64,000 bases of DNA, from contig CAVXSF010000018.1 in NCBI GenBank assembly GCA_963764345.1, positions 124,001 through 188,000 of the forward strand, written 5' to 3'. The position numbers were made by a program, and so were the translations under genes. The DNA comes from DASQZK01 sp963764345. Its GTDB lineage: Bacteria > Bacteroidota > Bacteroidia > Bacteroidales > GCA-2748055. Shown here piece after piece: positions 7,513 through 17,215 of this stretch (positions within the stretch are counted from its first letter, which is position 1; the number at the start of each line of letters is the position of its first letter). Under the pieces are notes generated by a model. That model saw only the letters and a list, made by a program, of their open reading frames with translations, was not told the origin of the DNA and searched no databases.

Positions 7513-9306
7513 ATGTCAAAATACAGCATGCATCTTCTTGTTTGCGGAGGTACCGGCTGCCGGGCTTCGGCAAGTGATGCAATCGTGGATAATCTTAAAA
7601 ACGAATTACGTGAGCAGGGTCTCGACGAAACGGTCCAGGTGATTATGACCGGTTGTTTTGGCTTTTGTGAAAAAGGCCCTATTGTAAAGGTGATGCCTGA
7701 CAATACGTTTTATGTCCAGGTCAGCCCCGATGATGCAAAGACCATCGTTGAGGAACATGTGATCAAAGGCCGAAAGGTTGAAAAATTACTTTACAAGGAT
7801 CCGGTACGGAATGAAAGAGTCTCTGATTCAAAGCATATGGGCTTCTATAAGAAGCAGATCCGTATTGCCCTGAGGAACTGCGGGTTTATAAATCCGGAAA
7901 ACATTGACGAGTACATAGCCCGGGATGGCTATATGGCCCTTGGAAAGGCCCTTACAGAAATGTCCCCCGAAAGTGTTATCGCAGAAATAAAAGCCTCCGG
8001 TCTAAGAGGCCGTGGTGGAGCCGGATTTCCAACCGGACTGAAATGGGAAATTACCAGCAAATCAACGGCTGACAAAAAATATGTGGTATGTAATGCTGAT
8101 GAAGGTGATCCCGGGGCATTCATGGACAGGTCCATTCTGGAGGGTGATCCGCACAGTGTATTGGAAGCCATGGCTTTATGCGGGTATTGCATAGGGTCTG
8201 ATTCCGGACTCATTTATATCCGGGCAGAATATCCTCTTGCCATTAAACGTTTGAAAACTGCTATTGGACAGGCCAGGGAATACGGACTTCTCGGGCAGGA
8301 TATTTTCGGAACCGGGTTCAACTTTGATATTGAGTTGAAATATGGTGCCGGAGCATTCGTCTGTGGTGAAGAAACCGCTCTTATCCATTCGATGGAAGGG
8401 AGCCGCGGAGAACCGACCCTGAAGCCACCCTATCCGTCTGTTGAAGGATACCTCGGCAAACCTACCAACGTCAACAATGTTGAAACCTTTGCGAACATAC
8501 CGGTAATCATGCTTAAGGGTGCCGCGTGGTTCTCCTCTATCGGAACCGAGAAATCCAAGGGTACCAAAGTGTTTGCACTTGCGGGTAAAATCAATAATGT
8601 CGGACTCATCGAAGTTCCCATGGGGACAACACTCCGTGAGGTAATTTTCGAGATCGGCGGAGGAATCAAAGACGGTAAAAAATTCAAGGCGGTTCAGACT
8701 GGCGGGCCGTCAGGAGGATGTCTTACCGAACAACATCTTGAAACTCCTATCACCTATGAAAACCTGGTTGCTGCCGGATCCATGATGGGCTCAGGCGGTA
8801 TGATCGTGTTGGATGAGGATGACTGTATGGTTTCCATTGCGAAATATTTCCTGGAATTCACGGTAGAAGAGTCCTGTGGTAAATGTGCTCCCTGCCGGAT
8901 AGGTAATAAGCGTCTCCATGAAGTGTTGCAGCGGATCACCGAAGGAAAGGGGGTGGAAGATGACCTCAGCAGGCTGAAAAATCTGAGTCTGGTTATAAAA
9001 GACACTTCACTTTGCGGGCTTGGACAATCTTCACCCAACCCTGTTCTGTCTACCATGACCTACTTCATGGACGAGTACCATGCTCACGTATACGACCATA
9101 AATGCCCCGCCGGAGAGTGTAAGGCACTGATGGATTATCACATCCGGGAGGATAATTGTACCGGATGCACCGCCTGTGCAAGGGCCTGCCCGGTTGGCGC
9201 AATTACCGGAGAGCGTAAACAACTGCATACCATCGATCAGTCGATATGCATAAAGTGTGGTGCATGCCTTGAGAAATGTAAGTTTGATGCAGTAGAAATT
9301 ATTTAA
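7513..9306 (+). CDS. hydB: HydB/HndC, NuoF-like NAD(H)- and FMN-binding hydrogenase subunit
   Basis: The 597-residue protein is the flavin-containing electron hub of a trimeric or tetrameric [FeFe] hydrogenase. Domains in order: thioredoxin-like [2Fe-2S] domain (Cys11, Cys16, Cys48, Cys52); NuoF core with the FMN/NAD motifs LRGRGGAGFPTGLKW near residue 162 and GAGAFVCGEETALI near 279; the NuoF [4Fe-4S] motif SCGKCAPCR near 455; and a C-terminal pair of [4Fe-4S] clusters, CTGCTACARACP and CIKCGACLEKC. This architecture is shared by confirmed bifurcating HydABC and Hnd enzymes. It is intact, unlike its paralogue in locus 2. HydA starts 15 bases downstream. Confidence 0.93.
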   Translation: MSKYSMHLLVCGGTGCRASASDAIVDNLKNELREQGLDETVQVIMTGCFGFCEKGPIVKVMPDNTFYVQVSPDDAKTIVEEHVIKGRKVEKLLYKDPVRNERVSDSKHMGFYKKQIRIALRNCGFINPENIDEYIARDGYMALGKALTEMSPESVIAEIKASGLRGRGGAGFPTGLKWEITSKSTADKKYVVCNADEGDPGAFMDRSILEGDPHSVLEAMALCGYCIGSDSGLIYIRAEYPLAIKRLKTAIGQAREYGLLGQDIFGTGFNFDIELKYGAGAFVCGEETALIHSMEGSRGEPTLKPPYPSVEGYLGKPTNVNNVETFANIPVIMLKGAAWFSSIGTEKSKGTKVFALAGKINNVGLIEVPMGTTLREVIFEIGGGIKDGKKFKAVQTGGPSGGCLTEQHLETPITYENLVAAGSMMGSGGMIVLDEDDCMVSIAKYFLEFTVEESCGKCAPCRIGNKRLHEVLQRITEGKGVEDDLSRLKNLSLVIKDTSLCGLGQSSPNPVLSTMTYFMDEYHAHVYDHKCPAGECKALMDYHIREDNCTGCTACARACPVGAITGERKQLHTIDQSICIKCGACLEKCKFDAVEII

Positions 9307-9321
9307 AAATCGAAAGATAAA

Positions 9322-11097
9322 ATGGACAGTATAAATTTAACGATAGACGGTAAACAAGCAGGGGTTCCCCGGGGGACAACCATATATAAAGCCGCCAAAT
9401 CCGTAGGCATCGACATCCCGGCACTTTGCTACATGGACCTGAAAGACCTTCATATCGAAAATAAGCCGGGGGGTTGCAGGATATGTTCAGTGGAAGTTGA
9501 GGGAAGACGAAACCTTGCACCATCCTGTTCTACCGAAGTGACTGACGGAATGGTTGTACGGACCTCATCCGTCAGGGTTTTAAATGCACGTCGCACCGTG
9601 CTCGAACTCATCTTATCGGATCATCCCAAGGAGTGCCTGATCTGTGCCAAATCCGGGAAATGTGAACTCCAGGATATGTCAGTTAAGCTGGGAGTAAGGA
9701 ACATTCCCGGCCAGGAATACGCGGAAATGTCGACTTACAGGACAGATACATCCCCTTCGATTATCAGGGATATGGACAAGTGTATCATGTGCCGGAGGTG
9801 TGAGACCATGTGTAATGAATTTCAGACCGTTGGTGCCCTTAGTGCAGTAAACCGTGGATTTATGGCTGTTGTGGCACCAGCATTCGAGATGAATCTGGAA
9901 CATTCTCCCTGTACCTATTGCGGTCAGTGCGTGGCTGTTTGCCCGACAGGTGCACTCACAGAAGTAGACCATACAAATAAAGTCATTAACGCACTTAGCG
10001 ATCCCACAAAAACGGTGATCGTACAGACCGCTCCTGCAGTCAGGGCTGCCCTTGGCGAGGAGTTTGGCATGGAGCCGGGAACACTGGTCACTGGTAAATT
10101 GGTCACGGCACTGCGTAATCTCGGATTTAATTACGTCTTTGACACCGACTTTGCCGCTGATCTCACTATCATGGAAGAGGGCACCGAAATGCTCAGCAGG
10201 ATAAACCGTTTCCTCGAAGGCGACAAGGAGGTGAAACTGCCGATCCTGACCTCATGCTGCCCGGCCTGGGTAAATTTCTTCGAACATCATTTTCCCGATA
10301 TGAAAGAGATTCCCTCAACGGCCCGTTCACCCCAGCAGATGTTTGGCTCCATCGCTAAAACTTATTTTGCTGATAAAATCGGGGTGAAACGGGAAGATCT
10401 TGTAGTGGTTTCCATTATGCCCTGCCTCGCTAAAAAATATGAATGCCAGCGCGACGAGTTCAGCGTTGACGGTAACCCGGATGTTGATTATTCCATTTCT
10501 ACAAGAGAACTGGCTTTCCTCATCAAGGAGGCCAATATTGATTTCTTAGGGCTTGAAGACAGTGACTTTGATAAACCCCTCGGCGAATCTTCGGGTGCTG
10601 CAGTAATTTTCGGTGCCACCGGAGGTGTGATAGAAGCCGCCACAAGAACAGCCTACGAGTTGTATACCGGCAAACCGTTGCCTAAAATTGATTTTGAGGA
10701 ATTACGGGGACTGGAGGGAATCAGGAAGGCTAATATCGACATGGACGGCTTTACGCTCAAAATTGGTATCGCTCACGGATTGGGCAATGCTCGTAAACTT
10801 CTCGAAGAAATAAGAGAAGGCAAATCTGAATTTCATGCCATTGAGATCATGGCCTGTCCGGGCGGTTGTATCGGTGGTGGCGGTCAGCCGCTGCATCATG
10901 GTGATTCATCTATCCTGAAAGCAAGGGCAAAAGCTATTTATGCTGAAGATTCGGGTAAGTCCATCAGGAAATCGCATGAGAACCCGTATATCGAGAGATT
11001 GTATGCCGAATTTCTCGGTTCACCGATGAGTGAAACCGCTCATCACCTGTTACACACACAGTATTTCGACAGAAGCAAAAGGATCTTCGAAATCTGA
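9322..11097 (+). CDS. hydA: HydA/HndD, catalytic [FeFe] hydrogenase subunit
   Basis: The 591-residue group A [FeFe] hydrogenase catalyses reversible H2 oxidation and proton reduction. Clusters in order: plant-type [2Fe-2S] (Cys36, 52, 55, 69); His/Cys-ligated [4Fe-4S] (His101, Cys105, 108, 114); two [4Fe-4S] (Cys154/157/160/164 and Cys197/200/203/207); then the H-cluster domain with canonical motifs TSCCPAW (Cys312 is the proton-transfer Cys, Cys313 a ligand), MPCLAKKYE (Cys368) and MACPGGC (Cys512, Cys516). A small-subunit-like tail with HHLLHTQY closes the protein. All catalytic residues are present, so it should be active. Maturases HydEFG are not encoded in the window. Confidence 0.95.
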   Translation: MDSINLTIDGKQAGVPRGTTIYKAAKSVGIDIPALCYMDLKDLHIENKPGGCRICSVEVEGRRNLAPSCSTEVTDGMVVRTSSVRVLNARRTVLELILSDHPKECLICAKSGKCELQDMSVKLGVRNIPGQEYAEMSTYRTDTSPSIIRDMDKCIMCRRCETMCNEFQTVGALSAVNRGFMAVVAPAFEMNLEHSPCTYCGQCVAVCPTGALTEVDHTNKVINALSDPTKTVIVQTAPAVRAALGEEFGMEPGTLVTGKLVTALRNLGFNYVFDTDFAADLTIMEEGTEMLSRINRFLEGDKEVKLPILTSCCPAWVNFFEHHFPDMKEIPSTARSPQQMFGSIAKTYFADKIGVKREDLVVVSIMPCLAKKYECQRDEFSVDGNPDVDYSISTRELAFLIKEANIDFLGLEDSDFDKPLGESSGAAVIFGATGGVIEAATRTAYELYTGKPLPKIDFEELRGLEGIRKANIDMDGFTLKIGIAHGLGNARKLLEEIREGKSEFHAIEIMACPGGCIGGGGQPLHHGDSSILKARAKAIYAEDSGKSIRKSHENPYIERLYAEFLGSPMSETAHHLLHTQYFDRSKRIFEI

Positions 11098-11133
11098 TGT
11101 ACTGAAATTGTTAATGCATTAAAAAGAGCAAAA

Positions 11134-11619
11134 ATGTCAAGCGTTAAAATAGAACTTAGAAAAGACCAGGTCGACAGGATTAAAGAGATTTGTCTTTCTT
11201 TTAACAGTGAGTCTGGCCAACTTATCAATGTGCTGCATAAATGCCAGGGTGAATTCGGTTATCTTCCGGCTGAAGTACAGGAAATAGTTGCCTCTGAATT
11301 AAAGGTTTCCGTTGCAAAAGTGTATGGTGTAGTCACCTTTTATTCTTTTTTCTCAATGATACCCAAGGGAAAACACCCAATCTCCGTTTGTACCGGAACT
11401 GCCTGTTATGTCAGGGGTGCAGAAAATGTGCTGTCTGAATTCAAAAAGCAGCTGGGAATAGAAGTCGGAGAAACTACGAATGACGGAAAATTTTCTCTCA
11501 GTTGTTTACGTTGTGTAGGTGCCTGCGGGCTTGCTCCCGTGGTACTCGTAGGTGACAAAACCTATGGTAGGGTATCTCCCGACGGTGTCAGAGACATCCT
11601 GAAGGGATACCAGGATTAG
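11134..11619 (+). CDS. hydC: HydC/HndA, NuoE-like [2Fe-2S] hydrogenase subunit
   Basis: The 161-residue protein has an N-terminal helical bundle and a C-terminal thioredoxin-like [2Fe-2S] domain with ligands Cys86, Cys91, Cys127 and Cys131 (VCTGTAC and CVGAC). It completes the HydABC/HndABCD set of locus 1. It is the last gene and is followed 41 bases later by a strong terminator. The gene order HndB-HydB-HydA-HydC places the NuoE-like subunit last, whereas in locus 2 it comes first. Confidence 0.92.
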   Translation: MSSVKIELRKDQVDRIKEICLSFNSESGQLINVLHKCQGEFGYLPAEVQEIVASELKVSVAKVYGVVTFYSFFSMIPKGKHPISVCTGTACYVRGAENVLSEFKKQLGIEVGETTNDGKFSLSCLRCVGACGLAPVVLVGDKTYGRVSPDGVRDILKGYQD

Positions 11620-11660
11620 CTTTTGTTTCGTTTTTATTGGTTTATTTTAGGGTTTGTGTA

Positions 11661-11688
11661 AAGCCGGGCGTGGTTGCCCGGCTTTTTT
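11661..11688 (+). terminator. rho-independent terminator of hydrogenase locus 1
   Basis: AAGCCGGGC and GCCCGGCTT form a perfect 9-bp stem with a 6-base loop, followed directly by a run of T. It lies 41 bases after the HydC stop. The following 200 bases up to the ABC exporter hold no gene I can support. Confidence 0.9.
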
Positions 11689-11894
11689 CCGGTATGGCAT
11701 CTATATAGGCAGCCAGCATGGCCGCCTTACTTGTAAATTTGCTGATCTATCCAGTCCTTACACGGAAAAATCAGTATTCTCCTTAATAATCAGGGGATCT
11801 TCGTTTTCATGAATTTAAAAGACACAATACATCTCCGATTGGCATTCAGGTTGAATAATGTACCGAGTGACTTTTAATGTTAATGAATATTATT

Positions 11895-13659
11895 TCAACT
11901 TTCCCTTTTTCTGTTCAGCAGAAGGTTCACTGCTTCGTCAAGCGAACCTGCATGCGTAACTTTTCCAGAGTTGACAAAGTAAATCTCATCGGCGTTTTCG
12001 ATGGTATTCAGGCGATGGGCAATGATAACCTTGGATGTGGAGGGTGGAAGATTATCCAGGATATGATCGAGGAGTTGTTCGGTTACCGTATCGATATTGG
12101 CTGAGGCCTCATCCAGGATCAGAATTTCAGGCTGGCGGAGCACCGCACGCATAAAGGCAATAAGCTGCTTCTGACCCAGGCTGATGCTGTCGCCGGAAGT
12201 TTGTACTTTGGTATCCAGTCCATGGTCGAAGCGCTGCAGAAGAGTTTCCAGTCCTGTCTGCCTGAGGACACTTGTCAGTTCACCATTGGTATGCCGCGTG
12301 AAAAATTTGTTACCATAAAGAATATTATCTTTCACACTGCCGGTGAACAGGAAGGGGTCCTGCAGAATAAAACCGATCTTCCCGGATCTCTCATCGGCAC
12401 TGTACGTGCGGAGATCACGGCCATTAAGATAGATTGTGCCAACCGACGGATCGTAAAGCCTTGCCATTAATGAAGCCGTTGTGGTTTTGCCTCCTCCTGT
12501 CGGTCCTACGAAGGCATAGGTTTTGCCTTTCTGGAGGCCGAAATTTATCCGGTGCAGTACTTCTTTCCCGTTGGGATAGGTGAAGGATACGTTTTTAAAA
12601 GTCAGCACGGAACCTTCCTTAACGGTTAATTTATTATCCAACTTTTCAAGGTTGGTCTTCAGGTTAAGAATTCTGGCGATCCTGTCCCATCCGGCCAGTG
12701 CGACCTGGAAATTTGCCCAAAGGGCTGCCAGTTGACGAAGCGGGCCGTAAAAATTATTGATATAGGCCAGGAAGCTGATAAGAAATCCTACGGTGAAGCT
12801 ACCTTTACTGATGAGAAAGAGGCCAAAAGCCAGAACGATTAGCTGACCGATGTTGGAAAAGAAAGTATACACCGGCATGAAAACGTAGTTGGCCAGTCCG
12901 GCTTTCACGGCCGTGGCATAATTTTGCTGATTGGCTTCCTCAAAACGTTCCCTGAAATAGTCACGACGGTTGAAAGCAATAATTACCCTGAAATTATTCA
13001 GGCTTTCCTGAATTTCAGCACTGAGGAAGCCAACCGATTTAAGGCTTTCTGCATTTTTTCGTTTTACCCAGGGAGAGACCAGCCTCGTGAAAATGAAAAG
13101 GAAGATTGCCGGTACCAGGGCGGCAGATCCAAGTGGCAGATTGATGGACAAGCAGAAAAATGCCTGCGCCTACCATGGTAAAAATACTTCCCATAAACTG
13201 CATCAGTGACTGGGAGAAGAACTGATTAAGTTTGTCAGTATCGTTATTAATCCTGGAAATCAGGTCACCGGCTTTATTCTGGTTGAAAAAGTCGACCGGC
13301 AATTCCTGAAGTTTATTGAAAACTGAATTGCGGATGGAGAAAAGCATTCGTTGTCCGACAGTGCCCATCAGCTTGGTCTGGAAGTATCCGGTAACCAGGG
13401 TGACAAGGTACATGCCGAGCAATATCCCTGAAAACACAAGAACACCATGGTATTGTTTGGTTTCCACATAGTGATCGATGGTATAGCCGATGAGGAGAGG
13501 AGCAAGCAGACTGAGCGAGGAGTTCACAAAGATAGCGATGAAGGCAAACAAGAGGTACCTCTTCTCCTCCACCATCATGGAGAGAAGACTCCTGAGGGAG
13601 GCTAACGTCGATTTTTTCCGTCCCTTAGGCTCAAAAATTTTATTCAGATCATAGTTCAT
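11895..13659 (-). CDS. ABC exporter half-transporter, second of a pair (one frameshift)
   Basis: The gene encodes a transmembrane domain and a nucleotide-binding domain of the MsbA/MDR type, split by a frameshift at 13146-13147. Removing one G on the plus strand there restores a continuous protein of about 587 residues through the helix VGAGIFLLVINLPLGSAAL. The Walker A is GPTGGGKTT and the Walker B is ILILDEA with the catalytic Glu. The signature motif is the non-canonical SLGQ instead of SGGQ. It overlaps the partner gene upstream by 11 bases. With that partner it should form a heterodimeric exporter of lipid or drug type; the substrate is unknown. Confidence 0.85.
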
Positions 13660-15403
13660 AATAACTTGTACTCCGTTGTGAGTTACTGATCTGGACGTAT
13701 TCGGGACAGGTCTCCATTAGTTCGCGGTGGGTACCCTTAGCCACCAGTTCACCCTCCATAAGAAGAATAATCTGATCATAATCTTTTATGGATGAAATGC
13801 TTTGCGTAACCGAAAGGATGGTCATACGGGGATAATTATTCAGAACATTACACAAGATCTTCTTTTCGGTGCGTTTATCCACCCTTGAGGTGAAATCGTC
13901 CAGAAAAAGGATGACCGGGTCAAGGGCCAGTGCCCTTGCCAGCATGATCCTTTGCTTCTGGCCACCGGAAAGACTGGTCCCCCTTTCTGCAACCATCGTG
14001 TCCAGTCCCTGGGGAAGTGAATCAGTGAAATCTTTAAGCTCAGCCGTTTGAATAGCTTTTTCAAGCGCTTCATCGGTGACATTTTTATTAAATGCGATAT
14101 TTTCGCGCAGAGAGAGATTGAACATCACACTGTCCTGGAAAACAAATCCGATCTGGCTGTGAAAAGAAGCTTTGTCAAATGCTTCAAGGTCAGTGCTGTC
14201 AAAAGTAATGGTTCCTTGCTCCGGTCTGATGAGTCCGGTGAGAAGATACAATAACTGACTTTTGCCCGCAGCAGTGGGTCCGACTACAGCCACCTGTGAA
14301 CCTGCGCTAACTGTAAATGAAATGTCTTTCAGGACGGGTTTGCCATCGTAAGAGACGGAGATATGATCAAGGGTTATATTCCCTTTTAAAGGAAGGGAGA
14401 CCGCACCTTTGCCTGCGGTTTCCGGAGCTGACAGGACATGGTTGATCCTGGCATAAGAGGCGGACGCCTGTGCAATAACATTGCTCATAAAGCCGATGAC
14501 CATAATTGGAAAAATCAGCAGGGCAATGTAGCTGTTGAAAGCAGCAAAATTCCCCAGGGTCATGTTCCCTTTTATGACCAGGTGTCCTCCAAGTGCAAGA
14601 ACGGTAAGGACAGCCAGATTCGCAATGAAAATGATGAGAGGGATAAGAGCGGCAAACATCCGTAAAATGCCAAGCCCGATATTTTTGGCTTCTGTATTGG
14701 CGCTCAGAAATTTGTCGTATTCACTTGCCTGCGAATTTAAAACCCGGATTATGGCAGATCCCAGGATACTCTCATTGATGACTTTATTCAGCCAGTCGAT
14801 GACCTCACGTGATCTTTTAAACAGGATCTTCACTTTTGCAAATACGAGGAAGAAAGTTATACTGATCAGCGGAATGATCAGGAGGACCGGCAGGGCGAGT
14901 CTCCAGTTTATTGTAATCAGCAGTACACTCGTTCCAACGATAAGAAATATGGATGAAACAATGGATACGATGGCTCTTGCGACAAACATTTTCAGCGAAT
15001 CAATGTCTGAGGTCAGGTTTGTCAGCAGCTTATTCGGATTTTGATCCATCACGAAAGCATAGCTTTGCCTGGATATTTTTGCAGATAATTTCGACCGGAT
15101 ATCCCTGGCCACACGTTCGGAGGAATACGTTTGGACAATACTCTGCAGGTAGGTGAAAATAAAGATGACGAAAGCTGCCAGGAAGAATTGCAGTACAAGT
15201 TTTTTCAGAACAAAGTTACCGCTTGAAAATGAATCGATGCCGTGGGATATAATCTTGGGAATGACAAGGTTAACTCCATTGCCTACCAGGGTAAAAAAGA
15301 TTAGGAGAAGGATAATACCTTTGTATGGTTTAACCAGACTGAAAATATTTGGTTTCTTTTCATGCCCGCTTTCTCGTTTCCCGGCCATTTTTATGCTCAG
15401 CAT
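13649..15403 (-). CDS. ABC exporter half-transporter, first of a pair
   Basis: This 584-residue protein has six predicted membrane helices and a nucleotide-binding domain with Walker A GPTAAGKSQ, signature LSGGQKQ and Walker B VILFLDD. The catalytic Glu after Walker B is replaced by Asp, the hallmark of the degenerate site in heterodimeric exporters. The partner at 11895-13659 carries the matching non-canonical signature, so both changes fall in the same composite ATP site. Either the first Met or the Met six residues later (MAGKRESG) could be the start. No clear promoter box was found. Confidence 0.88.
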   Translation of the reverse strand: MLSIKMAGKRESGHEKKPNIFSLVKPYKGIILLLIFFTLVGNGVNLVIPKIISHGIDSFSSGNFVLKKLVLQFFLAAFVIFIFTYLQSIVQTYSSERVARDIRSKLSAKISRQSYAFVMDQNPNKLLTNLTSDIDSLKMFVARAIVSIVSSIFLIVGTSVLLITINWRLALPVLLIIPLISITFFLVFAKVKILFKRSREVIDWLNKVINESILGSAIIRVLNSQASEYDKFLSANTEAKNIGLGILRMFAALIPLIIFIANLAVLTVLALGGHLVIKGNMTLGNFAAFNSYIALLIFPIMVIGFMSNVIAQASASYARINHVLSAPETAGKGAVSLPLKGNITLDHISVSYDGKPVLKDISFTVSAGSQVAVVGPTAAGKSQLLYLLTGLIRPEQGTITFDSTDLEAFDKASFHSQIGFVFQDSVMFNLSLRENIAFNKNVTDEALEKAIQTAELKDFTDSLPQGLDTMVAERGTSLSGGQKQRIMLARALALDPVILFLDDFTSRVDKRTEKKILCNVLNNYPRMTILSVTQSISSIKDYDQIILLMEGELVAKGTHRELMETCPEYVQISNSQRSTSYYEL

Positions 15404-15538
15404 TGATTAATACAAATGATAACATTTTATCCGCCGATGTGTTTGATCGTTGACGGCAAAGGATTAAACAGCCCGTAAAGATGCAATTTATTTTTAAACC
15501 CGGAGTAAACGGGGCATGGAATGAGGCATAAAATATCG

Positions 15539-15563
15539 GGTCTTTGCTTAGAAAGCAAAGACC
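15539..15563. repeat. perfect inverted repeat between the exporter pair and the RRM gene
   Basis: GGTCTTTGCTT and AAGCAAAGACC form a perfect 11-bp stem with an AGA loop. There is no adjacent T-run on either strand, so it is not a standard terminator. It may be a second hairpin in the 3' region of the RRM transcript or an operator. The rest of 15404-15591 contains nothing I recognise. Confidence 0.5.
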
Positions 15564-15591
15564 TCCAGATTCATGATAAATTGTGATGTGT

Positions 15592-15628
15592 CAAAAAAAA
15601 AGCCGTCTTCCTAAGGAAGGCAGCTTTT
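15592..15628 (-). terminator. rho-independent terminator of the RRM gene
   Basis: On the minus strand AAAGCTGCCTTCC pairs with GGAAGACGGCTTT around a TTA loop, with one mismatch, and is followed by a run of about nine T. It lies about 70 bases after the RRM stop codon. Confidence 0.85.
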
Positions 15629-15697
15629 AATTCTTCAGGTTTCGGGAATCCAGGATGCACCCAATGTAATGCTCCTTAATTAACGTTTGATTACGTA

Positions 15698-15970
15698 TTA
15701 TCTGAAATTCCTACGTGGTGGTCTCTCAGCTTTTTCGCGAGCTTCGTTAACCTTTATGTTTCTTCCTTGCAGGTCTTTGTCATTCAGGTTTTCAATAGCG
15801 TCCTTTCCTTCGGAATCATTGGGCATTTCGACAAAACCAAAGCCCTTGCTTCTTCCGGAATATTTGTCAGTAATGATTTTTGCGGAGGTAACTTCTCCGA
15901 ATTCTTCGAAAACTTCTCTTAATACATCTTCAGTAACGTTGTAATTAAGATTTCCTACATAAATATTCAT
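15698..15970 (-). CDS. RRM-domain RNA-binding protein
   Basis: The 90-residue protein is a single RNA recognition motif. RNP2 is IYVGNL (residues 3-8) and RNP1 is KGFGFVEM (residues 43-50), followed by a basic tail ending PPRRNFR. Such small RRM proteins are frequent in Bacteroidota and Cyanobacteria, where several are cold-induced and bind RNA; the targets here are unknown. It has its own -7 box and terminator, so it is monocistronic. The leader is very AT-rich. Confidence 0.92.
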   Translation of the reverse strand: MNIYVGNLNYNVTEDVLREVFEEFGEVTSAKIITDKYSGRSKGFGFVEMPNDSEGKDAIENLNDKDLQGRNIKVNEAREKAERPPRRNFR

Positions 15971-16016
15971 AACAAAAAAAATTAAATAAAACGATAAAAT
16001 ATAACTGATTCAAATT

Positions 16017-16024
16017 CAAATTTA
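16017..16024 (-). promoter_or_regulatory. Bacteroidota-type -7 box for the RRM gene
   Basis: The minus-strand reading is TAAATTTG, matching TAnnTTTG, 47 bases upstream of the ATG at 15970. Confidence 0.45.
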
Positions 16025-16273
16025 GACTATTTTAAACAATAAAAGCAACGATTTTGAAAAAAATCTTTGACTTTCAAACAGAATTGCAAGATGTTGGTTC
16101 ATATTTATTTAAGAATTTTAACGGTATTGCGGGGTAAAATCACTTCATATTTTGGTAAGCTGAAAAGCGGTAACTATACGAATTTTGCATCAGAGGGAGA
16201 GGTAAACATTTGTTCCTCAGGTCAAACTTTCATATTAATTTTTGCTATTCTCTGACGGTTGGAAAAGGTGGTG

Positions 16274-16281
16274 TATATTTG
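16274..16281 (+). promoter_or_regulatory. Bacteroidota-type -7 box for the esterase gene
   Basis: TATATTTG matches TAnnTTTG, 71 bases upstream of the ATG at 16352. The remaining part of the gap 15971-16351 is AT-rich and holds no convincing gene. Confidence 0.5.
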
Positions 16282-16351
16282 TTATTCAGGATTCCAAAGA
16301 ACGAAATGCCAGTGTTAATTGTTAAACTCGTTATACTATAAAATAAGTATT

Positions 16352-17203
16352 ATGAAGTCAAAATTGTTCATTCTCCTCCTCAGTGCAATCAGCCTGAGTA
16401 CTTATTCACAGGGCAAGGATACCATTTATATATGGCCTGGGCAGGTTCCCGGGGAAAGTGCACCAAAAGCATACCCTGTAATTACGAAAGATACCAGTCA
16501 TAATATTACCGTTATTAAGGAAGTGACGAATCCTGCTCTGGTTGTATATCCTCCGGCTCCGGGGAAGAATAATGGAGCAGGTGTTGTGGTTTGTCCAGGT
16601 GGCGGGTATAATATTCTGGCTGTGGATCTCGAAGGCTATGAAATTGCCTCATGGCTGAACAGCCTGGGATTCACTGCTTTTGTTTTGCAGTACCGCGTTC
16701 CGCAGAAGCAGGAAGGAGCGCTCCAGGATGTACAGAGGGCAATCCGGATTGTGCGCAGCCGTGCTGCCGAATGGAAACTGGATCCGGACAAACTGGGAGT
16801 CATGGGTTTTTCTGCAGGAGGAAGCCTTTCCGCAAGGGCTGAGACTATGTACCTTGACCGGACTTATAATCCGGTTGACAAGGCCGACAGCCTTTCATGC
16901 CGTCCGTCTTTCGCTGTTTTGATTTATCCTGCATATCTCGATCAGGGTCCTGGCCGTACGCTTACGCCTGAACTGAAAGTCAATGCGGAGACTCCGCCGA
17001 CTTTTATTTTTGCCACAGCCGATGATCATTATTCGAACAGTGCCCTGGTAATGGCCGGTGCACTGAGGGATGCACATGTACCTGTTGAGCTGCACCTGAT
17101 GCCAGTGGGTGGTCACGGTTACGGATTGCGCAAGGGTAATCCTGCAGCAGACATTTGGCCGGGACTGGCAGCATCATGGCTCGAAGCGGTAATCCGGAAA
17201 TGA
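16352..17203 (+). CDS. secreted alpha/beta-hydrolase (acetyl esterase/lipase-like)
   Basis: The 283-residue protein has a signal peptide (MKSKLFILLLSAISLSTYSQ). The alpha/beta-hydrolase fold is recognised from VCPGGGYN (oxyanion-hole region, near residue 81), the nucleophile elbow GFSAGG near residue 157, an acidic residue in ATADDHY near 226 and a His in GGHGYG near 256. It resembles the acetyl-esterase/lipase (BD-FAE-like) proteins that deacetylate xylan and other polysaccharides in Bacteroidota. I chose the ATG at 16352 over a longer frame from 16319 because it starts the signal peptide. It converges with the SpoIIE-type gene 12 bases away. Confidence 0.85.
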   Translation: MKSKLFILLLSAISLSTYSQGKDTIYIWPGQVPGESAPKAYPVITKDTSHNITVIKEVTNPALVVYPPAPGKNNGAGVVVCPGGGYNILAVDLEGYEIASWLNSLGFTAFVLQYRVPQKQEGALQDVQRAIRIVRSRAAEWKLDPDKLGVMGFSAGGSLSARAETMYLDRTYNPVDKADSLSCRPSFAVLIYPAYLDQGPGRTLTPELKVNAETPPTFIFATADDHYSNSALVMAGALRDAHVPVELHLMPVGGHGYGLRKGNPAADIWPGLAASWLEAVIRK

Positions 17204-17215
17204 CCGTAGGGAGCA

